A DNA stretch of 64,000 nt, taken from NCBI GenBank assembly GCA_011322445.1, contig DRMV01000011.1, positions 1-64,000 on the forward strand. Direction: 5' to 3'. The position numbers and the translations under genes were made by a program. This document shows positions 18,238 to 26,341 of this stretch, in pieces (position 1 is the stretch's first letter; each line of letters starts with the position of its first letter). This DNA comes from Chloroflexota bacterium (GTDB lineage: Bacteria; Chloroflexota; Anaerolineae; Anaerolineales; DRMV01). Under the pieces are notes generated by a model. It was not told the origin of the DNA, ran no database searches, and saw nothing but the letters and a program-made list of their open reading frames with translations.

Positions 18238-18355
18238 AGGTCGGATTGTCAGGGGAGGTGTCCTGCCTGAAACGGCGAGGATAGATTGATGGAAGTGCGC
18301 CTGGGCAACTTTGGCGCGCTGTTGCTTTCATTATACGGCATGGGAGGAAGGCTTA

Positions 18356-18364
18356 TGCTATACT
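18356..18364 (+). promoter_or_regulatory. Extended -10 promoter of the toxin-antitoxin pair
   Basis: TGCTATACT precedes the antitoxin gene by about 50 bases. The intergenic stretch from the CCA-type gene holds nothing else recognisable apart from this. Confidence 0.45.
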
Positions 18365-18413
18365 CTAAATGTCGGGACCGCAAAAAGCGAAATGGTTTGA
18401 GGAGGAGCGTGAG

Positions 18414-18677
18414 ATGGGCACGCGCAGAGTGCTTTTAGATATTCCTGAAAAGGTGCTGTTGGCGGAAAAGATGGATGCCGAGGCTTTCGCGCGCGAATTG
18501 CGCATGTTGGCGGCGGTCAAGTTATATGAGATGGGGCGCTTGTCTTCGGGGCGTGCTGCCGAATTGGCCGGGGTGCCGCGAGTGGAATTTCTGTTGAGCC
18601 TCAATCGGTATCAAGTGTTCCCTTTGCAGGCGGAATTGGAAGCATTGGAGGCCGCGGGTGAGGAAAGCTATCAGTAA
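18414..18677 (+). CDS. UPF0175-family antitoxin
   Basis: 87 residues. The LLDIPEKVLLAEKM start, the helical LRMLAAVKLYEMGRLSSGRAAELAGVPRVEFL segment and the C-terminal acidic tail match the UPF0175 family, ribbon/helix-turn-helix antitoxins paired with PIN-like toxins. It overlaps the next gene by 20 bases, typical of such modules. GGAGGAG lies 7 bases before the ATG; an earlier in-frame ATG sits only 4 bases after the -10 box and is rejected. Likely represses its own promoter alone or with the toxin. Confidence 0.85.
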   Translation: MGTRRVLLDIPEKVLLAEKMDAEAFARELRMLAAVKLYEMGRLSSGRAAELAGVPRVEFLLSLNRYQVFPLQAELEALEAAGEESYQ

Positions 18678-19146
18678 TACCTCGCCGTTGCTTTACCTTT
18701 ACCGCATTGGGGTGATAGAGTGGCTGGGGGCATTGTTCGAGGAAGTCTGGGTTCCCGATGCTGTCATCGCGGAATTGGAAGAAGGGCGGCGGCGGGGGTA
18801 TGACGTCCCGCGGCTGGGTGGTTATTCATGGGTGAAGCGGGTCAACCCTGAGCATCTGCCTGCCGAATGGTTTGCCCTGGATTTAGGGAAAGGGGAGTTG
18901 GCTGCTATGGCGTTGGGGTTGGCAAATCCAGAACGGGTGATTCTTTTGGACGATCTGTTAGCTCGTCGGGTGGCCGAGGCGGCGGGGTTGCAGGTGTGGG
19001 GGACTTTGCGGGTCTTGTTGGAGGGGAAAAAGGCTGGCCTGGCACCGCTGTTGGCGCCTTACGTGGATCGGTTGGCCGAGGCGGGGATGTGGTTGTCGGC
19101 GGATATTCGGCAACGAATTTTGAGGCTGGCGGGGGAAGATGCCTGA
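18658..19146 (+). CDS. PIN-like DUF3368 toxin
   Basis: 162 residues beginning at GTG inside the antitoxin gene. The order is that of DUF3368 PIN-like nucleases: ISNTSPLLYLYRIG (first acidic/Ser site replaced by NTSP as usual for the family), VPDAVIAELE, LGKGELAAMALG and VILLDDLLARRVAEA (Asp-Asp). Predicted to cleave RNA and to be neutralised by the UPF0175 partner. It ends 6 bases before the convergent rimO stop with no terminator between them. Confidence 0.85.
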   Translation: MRKAISNTSPLLYLYRIGVIEWLGALFEEVWVPDAVIAELEEGRRRGYDVPRLGGYSWVKRVNPEHLPAEWFALDLGKGELAAMALGLANPERVILLDDLLARRVAEAAGLQVWGTLRVLLEGKKAGLAPLLAPYVDRLAEAGMWLSADIRQRILRLAGEDA

Positions 19147-19151
19147 AGAGC

Positions 19152-20489
19152 TTACCGCCCGCGTGCTGGAACGCCGACCAAATCGTAAGCCATTGCCCCC
19201 GTGACGCGGACGGGCACCAGTTGCCCTACGGGTAGATCGCTTTCCACCAGCACCAGCCCGTCGATTTCGGGGGCGTCGCGGTAGGTGCGCCCGATGGCAA
19301 GGCCGGTTTCTGTATCGTGACCTTCCACCAGCACGTCCAGCACTTTGCCCACCAGGGCCTGGTTGCGTTCCAGCGAAATGGCTTGCTGGGTTGCCATCAG
19401 CCGCTCCCAGCGTTCCTGCTTGACTTCCGGCGGGATGGGGTCGCCCAACGGTTCGCTGGGGGTGCCGGGTTCGAAAGAAAACTGGAACGCACCTACATGG
19501 TCGAAGCGGATTTCTTCCACGAAATCCAGCAAAGCCTGGAATTCGGCTTCGGTTTCGCCGGGGTAGCCCACGATGAAAGTGGTGCGGAGGGCCACTTCGG
19601 GCATGGCGCGGCGCACTTTTTCCAGCGTGCGGTGTACCCAATCCAGGTTGGCGGGGCGCTGCATTCGCCGCAGGGTCGCCGGGTGGGCGTGCTGCAGGGG
19701 CATATCCAGGTAAGGGACGATCTGCGGGCGCGTGGCCATGACCTCGATCAGGTGGTCGGTGACATAGCCGGGGAAAGCGTACATCACGCGGATCCACGGA
19801 ATGTCGGGCACGGCCGCGGTGAGGGCTTCCAGCAGGGAAGCCAGGCCGTCGCGTTCGCCGCGGTCGTGGCCGTAGTCGGTGGTGTCTTGGGCGATGAGGA
19901 TGATTTCCTGCACACCGGCTTCCTGCAGGGCGCGCGCCTCGGCGAGGATGGCTTCCTGGGGGCGGGAGACTAAGGTGCCTTTGATGAGTGGGATGGCGCA
20001 GAAGGCGCACTTGCGGCGGCAGCCGTCGGCAATTTTGAGGTAGGCGCTGCCGCCCTGGCGGGTGACGCGCAGCACGCCACGCTCGTCGCGCCCCACAGTG
20101 GGGGCTTCCGGCAGGTGGTAAAGGGGCGTCGGGTGCGGGCCTTCCCGCAGGCGGCGGACGACGTCCACGATGTCCATCCAGCGGCGGGTGCCGAGGATGG
20201 CGTCCACGCCGGGCACTTCGCGAGCGACTTCTTCGCCGTAACGCTGCGTCAGGCAGCCCGCGGCAATCAGGAACTGCCCGGGGCGCTTTTGTGTGGCGAA
20301 TTCGTGTAGCACTTCCAGCGATTCGGCGCGAGAAGCCGCGATGAAGCCGCACGTGTTGACGATGAGGACATCGGCTTCGGCGGGGTTGTCGGTGGGGGTG
20401 TAGCCGTCGCGGCGCAGCAGTTGCGCCATGGAATCGGAATCGACGGTGTTTTTGGAACAGCCGAGGGAAGCAATGAGGAAAGTGGGCAT
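19152..20489 (-). CDS. rimO: Ribosomal protein uS12 methylthiotransferase
   Basis: Adds a methylthio group to an Asp of ribosomal protein S12. 445 residues: N-terminal MTTase domain (SLGCSKNTVDS, VNTCGFI, AAGCLTQRY), radical-SAM core with CRRKCAFC, and a C-terminal TRAM domain (VLDVLVEG...). RimO rather than MiaB is favoured by GCSKNTVDSD, the AILGTRRW segment and CAFCAIP. It begins a few bases downstream of the RodZ-like gene in the same direction. Confidence 0.93.
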   Translation of the reverse strand: MPTFLIASLGCSKNTVDSDSMAQLLRRDGYTPTDNPAEADVLIVNTCGFIAASRAESLEVLHEFATQKRPGQFLIAAGCLTQRYGEEVAREVPGVDAILGTRRWMDIVDVVRRLREGPHPTPLYHLPEAPTVGRDERGVLRVTRQGGSAYLKIADGCRRKCAFCAIPLIKGTLVSRPQEAILAEARALQEAGVQEIILIAQDTTDYGHDRGERDGLASLLEALTAAVPDIPWIRVMYAFPGYVTDHLIEVMATRPQIVPYLDMPLQHAHPATLRRMQRPANLDWVHRTLEKVRRAMPEVALRTTFIVGYPGETEAEFQALLDFVEEIRFDHVGAFQFSFEPGTPSEPLGDPIPPEVKQERWERLMATQQAISLERNQALVGKVLDVLVEGHDTETGLAIGRTYRDAPEIDGLVLVESDLPVGQLVPVRVTGAMAYDLVGVPARGR

Positions 20490-20506
20490 GGGGGAGGATA
20501 GGAGGG

Positions 20507-21769
20507 TTAGGGGAGTGGCTGGGCTGTGGCGGTCGGCGAGGGGGTGATGGTCGGTGTGGGTGTGATGGTGGGCGTGGGTGTGATGGTCGGCGTGGGCGAG
20601 ACGGTTGGGGTGGGTGTCTGCACGCCGGTGATGGTGAAGATGCGGTCCACCACCTGGCCGAAGCGCCCCAACAGCCCCAGGTTTTGCTGGTTGTAAAAAG
20701 CCTGCAAAGCCGCACCGTCGCCTGTGAGCACTTCAAGGCGGTTTTGAGCGCGGTAGTTGTACGATGCCCCTGGCACCACAATGCCCTGGAAAACGGTTTC
20801 GCCATCGGCGACCACTTTCACCCAGGCACGATGCTGGGCTACAAGATAGACTTGGATGGGGGCGTTGCTTTGGGGTGCAGCAGTGGCAGGGGTGGGGGTT
20901 GCCTCGGCAACGGTGCCCAGGCCGCCCGCGGGCGCGGTAGGCGTGGGGGTGGGGCGCGGCAGGGTGGGCGTCAGCGTGGGCGTGGGGAAGAGGATGTCGG
21001 CCACTTGCGGCGGGGTGGGGCGAGGCTTTTGGGCGCGTTGCAGCGTCATCACCTGCCAGGCTCCAAAGCCAATGAGGGCGATGGAAAACAGCGCCGCGGC
21101 CCATACCAAAAATCGGTCGGCCAGGAAGCCGCGCACGGTGCGCAGCCAAGGCCAATCGGCGCGTACGGTGCGGCGCTGAGGCTGTTGGCGCTGGCGGTGG
21201 CGGGCTTGCAAAGCTTCGGCAAAGCGCAGCAAGAGCGGGTCGGGGTCCAGTTGCAGGAAACGGGCATAGTGCAGCAACATGCCGCGGCCCTGCACGGGCG
21301 AAGGCAGGTCGTCGAGGCGGCCGTCTTCAATGGCGGCCAGGTAGTGCTGTTTGACGTGGGTGTAGCGCTCGGCCTCTTCGAGCCGCAGCCCCAACCGCTC
21401 GCGCTGCTTGCGGAAGGTTGCCCCAATTTCGGCGAAGATGGGCTGCGCCGGGTCGGTATCGGTGGGGGAAGGTGGTGGGCTCGCTGGCGGGGGTGTGGTT
21501 TGGCTGGAAGTTGGCGTCGCCGTGGATTGTGGCGGGGCTGTTCCCCCGTTGTCGGCGGCTTCCAGCAAGGCCGCGGTGTCCAGCCCCAGGTAATCGGCAT
21601 ACAAGCGCAGGAAGCCGCGCCCCTGCGCGCGCGAAGGCAACGCATCCCAGCGTTCCTCTTCCAGGGCTTGCAGGTAGTGCGGCTTGATGTGTAGCGCCGC
21701 GGCGGCCTGGTCGAGCGTCAGGCCACGCGCCAGGCGCGCTTTGCGCAAGGTCGTACCAACAGGGGACAT
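20507..21769 (-). CDS. RodZ-like membrane protein with two HTH domains
   Basis: 420 residues. Two complete HTH_25-type domains stand in tandem (about 1-70: TLRKARLARGLTLDQAA...; about 98-170: TFRKQRERLGLRLEEAE...), where RodZ proteins usually have one. A single membrane helix follows (about 216-238), then a Thr/Pro linker, a DUF4115-like beta domain (VYLVAQHRAWVKVV, GIVVPGASYNY), and a C-terminal run of TPTIT repeats encoded by short tandem DNA repeats. RodZ ties the MreB cytoskeleton to the envelope; a role in cell shape is inferred. No Shine-Dalgarno is visible, and the rplI terminator lies just upstream. Confidence 0.82.
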   Translation of the reverse strand: MSPVGTTLRKARLARGLTLDQAAAALHIKPHYLQALEEERWDALPSRAQGRGFLRLYADYLGLDTAALLEAADNGGTAPPQSTATPTSSQTTPPPASPPPSPTDTDPAQPIFAEIGATFRKQRERLGLRLEEAERYTHVKQHYLAAIEDGRLDDLPSPVQGRGMLLHYARFLQLDPDPLLLRFAEALQARHRQRQQPQRRTVRADWPWLRTVRGFLADRFLVWAAALFSIALIGFGAWQVMTLQRAQKPRPTPPQVADILFPTPTLTPTLPRPTPTPTAPAGGLGTVAEATPTPATAAPQSNAPIQVYLVAQHRAWVKVVADGETVFQGIVVPGASYNYRAQNRLEVLTGDGAALQAFYNQQNLGLLGRFGQVVDRIFTITGVQTPTPTVSPTPTITPTPTITPTPTITPSPTATAQPLP

Positions 21770-21778
21770 GGGGGTGGC

Positions 21779-21805
21779 AAAAACCGGCCTGGGAGCAGGC
21801 CGGTT
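21779..21805 (-). terminator. Terminator of rplI
   Basis: A 10-bp stem (AACCGGCCTG and complement) with a 4-base loop, followed on the minus strand by five T's. Confidence 0.88.
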
Positions 21806-21820
21806 GAAGGGGGCGGGGAG

Positions 21821-22432
21821 TTACTCGGCGGGGGCAGCCTCGGCAGGCTGTTCGGCTTCGGGGGCTTCGGCAGCCCCTTCGGTCTCGGCAGCCTCGGCGG
21901 CTTCGGCAGCGGCTTCTGCCTCGGCTTCGGCAGCCGCCTGGGCTGCAGCCATTTCGCCCACGGCCGGCGGCGTTTCGCCTTCCCGATAGACGATGACCGT
22001 CACCTCGGGTACCAGGTCAATCGTCAGCCGGATGGGCACCGTGTATTCGCCCAGGAAGCGAATGGGCTGAATATCGACCTGGCGCTTGAGGATTTGCTGT
22101 TCTTTGGGAAGGTCGAGTTTTTCGTTCAGCGCGTCGGCGATGCGTTGGGCATTGACCGAACCATAGAGTTTGCCCTGCTGGCTGGCCTTGACCGCGAAGT
22201 AGAGCACGGTTTCGCCGAGTTGTTCAGCCAGGCCGCTGTATTCCTTGTTGAGCGCCTTGCGGTGCTTTTCGGCTTCGGCGCGGATGCGGTCGGCCATCTT
22301 CAGCGCGGCGGGCGTGGCAGGGATCGCCAGCCCCTGGGGGATAAGGTAGTTGCGGCCGTAGCCGTTGGCGACTTTCTTCACCTCGCCGGCCCGGCCTAAC
22401 TTGTAAACATCTTTGAGCAGTAACACCTTCAT
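21821..22432 (-). CDS. rplI: Ribosomal protein bL9 with Ala/Glu-rich tail
   Basis: Large-subunit protein bL9. The N-terminal rRNA-binding domain ([21 protein letters not shown]... [13 protein letters not shown]) and the C-terminal domain ([25 protein letters not shown]) are complete to about residue 150. About 50 further residues, almost all Ala, Glu and Pro, form an acidic disordered tail not found in standard bL9. It has its own promoter and terminator and is not next to rpsF/ssb/rpsR, its usual neighbours. Confidence 0.95.
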   Translation of the reverse strand: MKVLLLKDVYKLGRAGEVKKVANGYGRNYLIPQGLAIPATPAALKMADRIRAEAEKHRKALNKEYSGLAEQLGETVLYFAVKASQQGKLYGSVNAQRIADALNEKLDLPKEQQILKRQVDIQPIRFLGEYTVPIRLTIDLVPEVTVIVYREGETPPAVGEMAAAQAAAEAEAEAAAEAAEAAETEGAAEAPEAEQPAEAAPAE

Positions 22433-22470
22433 GGCTTCAAGCCCTTTCTAAGTGGGATCCGCCGTAGCGG

Positions 22471-22498
22471 GCTTTGGCGAAGGGTACCACGCCAAAGC
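22471..22498 (-). promoter_or_regulatory. Hairpin at the 5' end of the rplI leader
   Basis: A perfect 9-bp stem (GCTTTGGCG with CGCCAAAGC) and 10-base loop begins almost exactly where transcription should start, about 40 bases before the rplI ATG. It may stabilise the mRNA or serve in autoregulation. Confidence 0.5.
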
Positions 22499-22505
22499 GG
22501 GTGCG

Positions 22506-22534
22506 ATTGTATCAAAAAGGAAGGAAGGCGTCAA
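22506..22534 (-). promoter_or_regulatory. Promoter of rplI
   Basis: Minus-strand TTGACG, a spacer of exactly 17 bases and TACAAT with an upstream TG (extended -10). The predicted start is near 22499, giving a 67-base leader. Confidence 0.8.
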
Positions 22535-22594
22535 CGGCGGGTCGAAAGTGAAACGCGCTCAAGCGCCGTGGGGTGCAGGGCTTTGCTGAGGCCA

Positions 22595-23722
22595 TTACGC
22601 CGGTGGCGTGAGCCGGGTGCTGCGCAGGGTGTGGGCCGCAAGGGCGGCGCGATCGACGGTAATGCCCAGGCCGGGGCTGTTGGGCACGGCGATGGTGCCA
22701 TCGGTGTTGAGGGTGAAGCGTTCGCGGGTGATGTCGCGGGCGTAGTAGCGGTCGGTGGCCGAAATGTCGCCCGGCAGGGTAAAGTTGGGCAGGGAAGCCA
22801 GAGCGAGGTTGGCCGCGCGGCCAATGCCGGTTTCCAACATGCCACCGCACCACACTGGCACGCCCTGCGCCTGCGCCAGGTTGTGGATGGCGACCGCATT
22901 CACCAGGCCGCCGACCCGCCCCTGTTTGATGTTGATCACCCGCGCGGCGTCCATTTCCAGCGCCTGGTGGGCGTGGCGGGGAGTGACGATGGATTCATCC
23001 AGGCAAATCGGCGTGCGAAATGCGGCCTGCAGTTTGTGGTGGTCCCACAGGTCGTCTTCGGCAAGCGGCTGCTCGATGAGCAGCAGGTTGAAGTCGTCCA
23101 GCGGTTTCAGGGCGCGGGCGGTTTCGAGGGTATAGGCGCTGTTGGCGTCAACCTGGAGGGGCACGTCGGGGAAAGCACGGCGCACGGCGGCCACCTCGCC
23201 GACATCGCGGCCGGGCTTGATTTTGATTTTGATGCGGCGGTAGCCCAGGGCGAGGAAGTCGCCGACGCGCTGCACCAGGGCCTCGGTGGAAGGTTGCAGG
23301 CCGATGGAAACGCCCACGGGCACGCGTTCCCGCACGCCGCCCAGCAGCGCCTGCAGCGAGCGGCCGGTGCGCTGGCCGTGCAGGTCCCAGAGCGCCATTT
23401 CCAAACCGGCTTTTGCCATCGGGTGGCCGCGCACGGCGCGCACCCGCCGCTGGAAGGCTGCGGCCGGGGCTTCGTCGTCGAGCGGGCCTTGAAGCGCCGC
23501 GGGGCCGAGGAATTCCTGCAAGATGTGCCACGCGGTGCCGGTGGTTTCGTAGGCGTAGCCCGGATCGCGGTCGGCGGGGCATTCTCCCCAGCCGATGTGC
23601 CCGGCTTCGTCTTCGGCTTCGACGATGATGCATTCCCGGTGGGTGATGCGGCCAAAGGAGGTTTCAAAGGGGTGTTGCAGGGGCATCCGGACGCGGTAAA
23701 GGGTCAGGCGGGTAAGTTGCAT
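22595..23722 (-). CDS. menC: o-Succinylbenzoate synthase-type enolase-superfamily enzyme
   Basis: 375 residues, MLE-subgroup enolase superfamily. KIKIKP (Lys165/167/169), metal ligands Asp192 (VDANSAY), Glu217 (IEQPL) and Asp242 (LDESI), and Lys266 (NIKQGR) are all present. The pattern best fits the MenC/N-succinylamino-acid racemase group, which dehydrates SHCHC to o-succinylbenzoate in menaquinone synthesis. A menA homologue is encoded about 5 kb upstream in the same direction, supporting MenC; racemase activity cannot be excluded from sequence. GGAGAG precedes the ATG. Confidence 0.85.
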   Translation of the reverse strand: MQLTRLTLYRVRMPLQHPFETSFGRITHRECIIVEAEDEAGHIGWGECPADRDPGYAYETTGTAWHILQEFLGPAALQGPLDDEAPAAAFQRRVRAVRGHPMAKAGLEMALWDLHGQRTGRSLQALLGGVRERVPVGVSIGLQPSTEALVQRVGDFLALGYRRIKIKIKPGRDVGEVAAVRRAFPDVPLQVDANSAYTLETARALKPLDDFNLLLIEQPLAEDDLWDHHKLQAAFRTPICLDESIVTPRHAHQALEMDAARVINIKQGRVGGLVNAVAIHNLAQAQGVPVWCGGMLETGIGRAANLALASLPNFTLPGDISATDRYYARDITRERFTLNTDGTIAVPNSPGLGITVDRAALAAHTLRSTRLTPPA

Positions 23723-23782
23723 GGCAATCTCTCCAAAGGGTTGAGTTGTGGTTGGTGTTCCCCCAGGGTGTGCGGCCAGAAT

Positions 23783-26341
23783 TTAGGAAAAGCCGTATTG
23801 GCTCGGGGGCGGCAGTTGTACGCCCGCGATGGCAAGTTGCCAGATGGCGTGGAAGGCGGCGTCGCGCAACGGGCCGGGGCGGTCGTAGAGGATGTCGTAG
23901 ATTTCCCGCCCCCACTCTTCGCCGGGGAAGTAGGGGACGCGTGCCAGGGCGGCTTCCTGCTGTTCGGGGGTGCCTTCTTCCACCACGCGGTGCAGCAGGC
24001 TGAGGGCCGGTTGGCCAGGCCCCACGCCCATGCCACGCTCGGCGGCAAAGGCCAGCAACCACGGCTCTTCGTGCAGCGGGCGCAGTGGCCGCGGCATGAA
24101 GGGGGAGGGGGCTTTGGCCTGCTCCAGCACGGCAGCAGCCGTGTCGCGCACCACCCATTGGCTGTCTTTGACCTGCATTTCTTCCAGGGTTTCGCGCGCC
24201 CAGGCTTCAGGCACCCGGGCGAGGCCATACACCGCGGCGCGGCGGAGGCGGAGGTCGTCTTTGTGCCCTGCGGCATCCCGCAGGGTGGGGTAGCCTTCCT
24301 CGGGATGGTTGGCGAGGGCTTCGGCGGCGATGCGGCGCTGGGTGTCGTCGCCATCCAGCAGCAGGGCGGCCACGGTTTCCAGGGCTTCAGGGGTGTTGAC
24401 GGCCACCAGCGCCAGCGCGGCTGCTCGTTGCACCGCGCGGCTGGGGTCGTGCAGCAATCCGGCCAGGGCATTCACGCTTTTGGCGTCCCGCACAGCGCCC
24501 GCCCCCAGCGCCCCCAACCAGCGGACGGTGAGGTCGTGGTGCCCCATCAATTTGCGGAAGAGCACCCCCAGCCCTTTTTCGCCTGAGCGGGCAAGGGCGT
24601 TGACGGCGCGAGCGCGCAGCACGAGAGCCAGGGATGTGTCGGTGAGCAGCGCGGCCAGGTAACGCAGCACTTCGGCGCGCCAGGCGCTGGTACCGCCATA
24701 GGCTAAGGCGCGTCCGGCGGCCAGGGCGTGGGCGTGGGTCACAACGTCGGCTTTTTCCAGCAGGCCGGTCGCGACGGCGCTTCCCCCGCCGGTCGCGGCC
24801 AGGAACCCGAGGGCGTCGGTGCGGCCTTCCCACCAATCGCTTTGCAGCAGGTGAATGGCCCCGCCTTCGGCAGCCAGCGCCCGCCCGGCCAGGTAGCCGC
24901 GCAGCGTGGGGTGCAGGAAGCCCACCCGGTCGCCGCGGTAGGCCACCAGCACGCCGCTTTCCAGCAGTTGGGGCAGCAGGCGGCGCACTTTGGGCTTTCG
25001 CCTGTGGGCAGGGGCCTGCGCGGCCACGGTTTCGGCTGCTTCGTCTTCGGCCTCGTCTTCCGCTTCGGCAGTTTCGGGCTCTTCCGGCAGTTCGGCCAGG
25101 GCGCGGGTGCGTTTTCCGGCCGCTTTGGCAGGCACGCTGTCGCCTTCGCTGAGGGTGAGCTGGAGCGCTAACGCTTCCAGCGCCGGCAGGCTGCGCTCGT
25201 CTTCCGGCAGGGTGCGCCGCAGGAAGGCTAAGATGGCGTCGCCAAGGCTCGCGCCCAGCGCATCGCCTGCATAGGCTGCCCAGGCTTTCAGGGTGAGTTC
25301 CAAGGGATGGTAGGCGGGTGCAAAAGGCAGCAACCACCGGTTGAGCAGCCGCGGGTCGGGCGTGTCAGGGGGCGGGGTGTCTTCGGGGGCGGCGGCTTCC
25401 AGTTGCGGGGCAATGAGCGCCTGCCAGGCTTCCCCCCAGCGCTTCAGAAAGGCCGCGGCTTCCTGCGCCGACCACGGGGCTAAAGTCACGGGCTGCAACC
25501 CCACCGCCTGCAGGCCATCGTCGTATTCCGGTGAAGCGGCGGCCACCACGCGGATGCGCTTCTGGGCGTGCAGCAGGCGCTTCAGGAAGGCGGCTACGGC
25601 GGGCTGGCGGGTGGGTGCCATTTCGTCAGCGCCATCCAGAAGCAAGAGCACCATCCCGCGCGTGAGGGCCCGGTTGAGTTGGGTGCGGAAGCCCTTGTCC
25701 ATTTTGGGGGGCAGGCCACGGGATGCGGCTTCGGTGAGGACTTCGGTGGGGTCGGCGTCGTCGGGCAGGGGCAGGGGCAAGTCGGCGACGTGCACCAGCA
25801 CGGGGAAGGCGTTTTGCAGCGCGCCGAGGCGTTGGTCGCGCCGGGCGGCCAGCAGCGCGAGGTAGGCTAAAGCTGTGGATTTGCCTGTGCCGTAACGTCC
25901 CAGCAAAAGCAGATACGCCCCGCCCTGCAGGGCGTCTTCCAGCGGCAGGGCGGGGTAGCGGTAGAGGGCAGCCAGTTCAGGGAAGTCGGGGGTGTAGGGC
26001 ACGGCCACCGCGGCAATGTCGTCGGGGCGGTATTCCCCTTCGGGCACGTAGGCCGGCAGGGGGGCGATGACTTTTGGGGGAATGAGGATGCGTTCCAGGG
26101 GGAAGAGGGACGCGGCGAGATGCTGCCCTTGCAGGTGTTGCTCAAGCCAGCGCAGCCAGCGGGAGGCCAGCCGTTCCAGACGAGCACTTTCGCGCTCGGC
26201 GCGACGGGCAGCGCGGCGTTGTTGCCAGCCCTGAAGCAAGGGGTGCAGGCGGGTCAGCGCGTACCAGAAAAGGCTGCCCGCCAGCACGCCGGTCCAGAAC
26301 CAGAAGGGCGAGAAGTCGGGAAGGCGAAAGAAGCGGCTCAT
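23783..26341 (-). CDS. Membrane-anchored NACHT-type STAND ATPase with HEAT repeats
   Basis: 852 residues. One membrane helix near residues 12-30, a basic coiled segment (about 40-72), then a NACHT-like NTPase: Walker A GRYGTGKST (148-156) and Walker B VLLLLDGADEM (about 231-241, the NACHT-style acidic pair), a sensor-like RVVAAASPEYDD, a winged-helix region, an acidic Glu/Ala stretch (about 425-450), and 8-10 HEAT-like alpha repeats (about 500-830, e.g. ALGAGAVRDAKSVNALAGLL). No nuclease, TIR or protease effector is recognised. It starts inside the stop codon of the Zn-ribbon gene (ATGA), so the two are translationally coupled. Possibly a signal-transducing or defence STAND protein; function unknown. 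Confidence 0.8.
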   Translation of the reverse strand: MSRFFRLPDFSPFWFWTGVLAGSLFWYALTRLHPLLQGWQQRRAARRAERESARLERLASRWLRWLEQHLQGQHLAASLFPLERILIPPKVIAPLPAYVPEGEYRPDDIAAVAVPYTPDFPELAALYRYPALPLEDALQGGAYLLLLGRYGTGKSTALAYLALLAARRDQRLGALQNAFPVLVHVADLPLPLPDDADPTEVLTEAASRGLPPKMDKGFRTQLNRALTRGMVLLLLDGADEMAPTRQPAVAAFLKRLLHAQKRIRVVAAASPEYDDGLQAVGLQPVTLAPWSAQEAAAFLKRWGEAWQALIAPQLEAAAPEDTPPPDTPDPRLLNRWLLPFAPAYHPLELTLKAWAAYAGDALGASLGDAILAFLRRTLPEDERSLPALEALALQLTLSEGDSVPAKAAGKRTRALAELPEEPETAEAEDEAEDEAAETVAAQAPAHRRKPKVRRLLPQLLESGVLVAYRGDRVGFLHPTLRGYLAGRALAAEGGAIHLLQSDWWEGRTDALGFLAATGGGSAVATGLLEKADVVTHAHALAAGRALAYGGTSAWRAEVLRYLAALLTDTSLALVLRARAVNALARSGEKGLGVLFRKLMGHHDLTVRWLGALGAGAVRDAKSVNALAGLLHDPSRAVQRAAALALVAVNTPEALETVAALLLDGDDTQRRIAAEALANHPEEGYPTLRDAAGHKDDLRLRRAAVYGLARVPEAWARETLEEMQVKDSQWVVRDTAAAVLEQAKAPSPFMPRPLRPLHEEPWLLAFAAERGMGVGPGQPALSLLHRVVEEGTPEQQEAALARVPYFPGEEWGREIYDILYDRPGPLRDAAFHAIWQLAIAGVQLPPPSQYGFS

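Noticed and set aside
20540-20605. Tandem repeat at the 3' end of the RodZ-like gene as a mobile or phase-variation element
   Set aside because: It simply encodes the TPTIT linker; no evidence of frameshifting in this copy.
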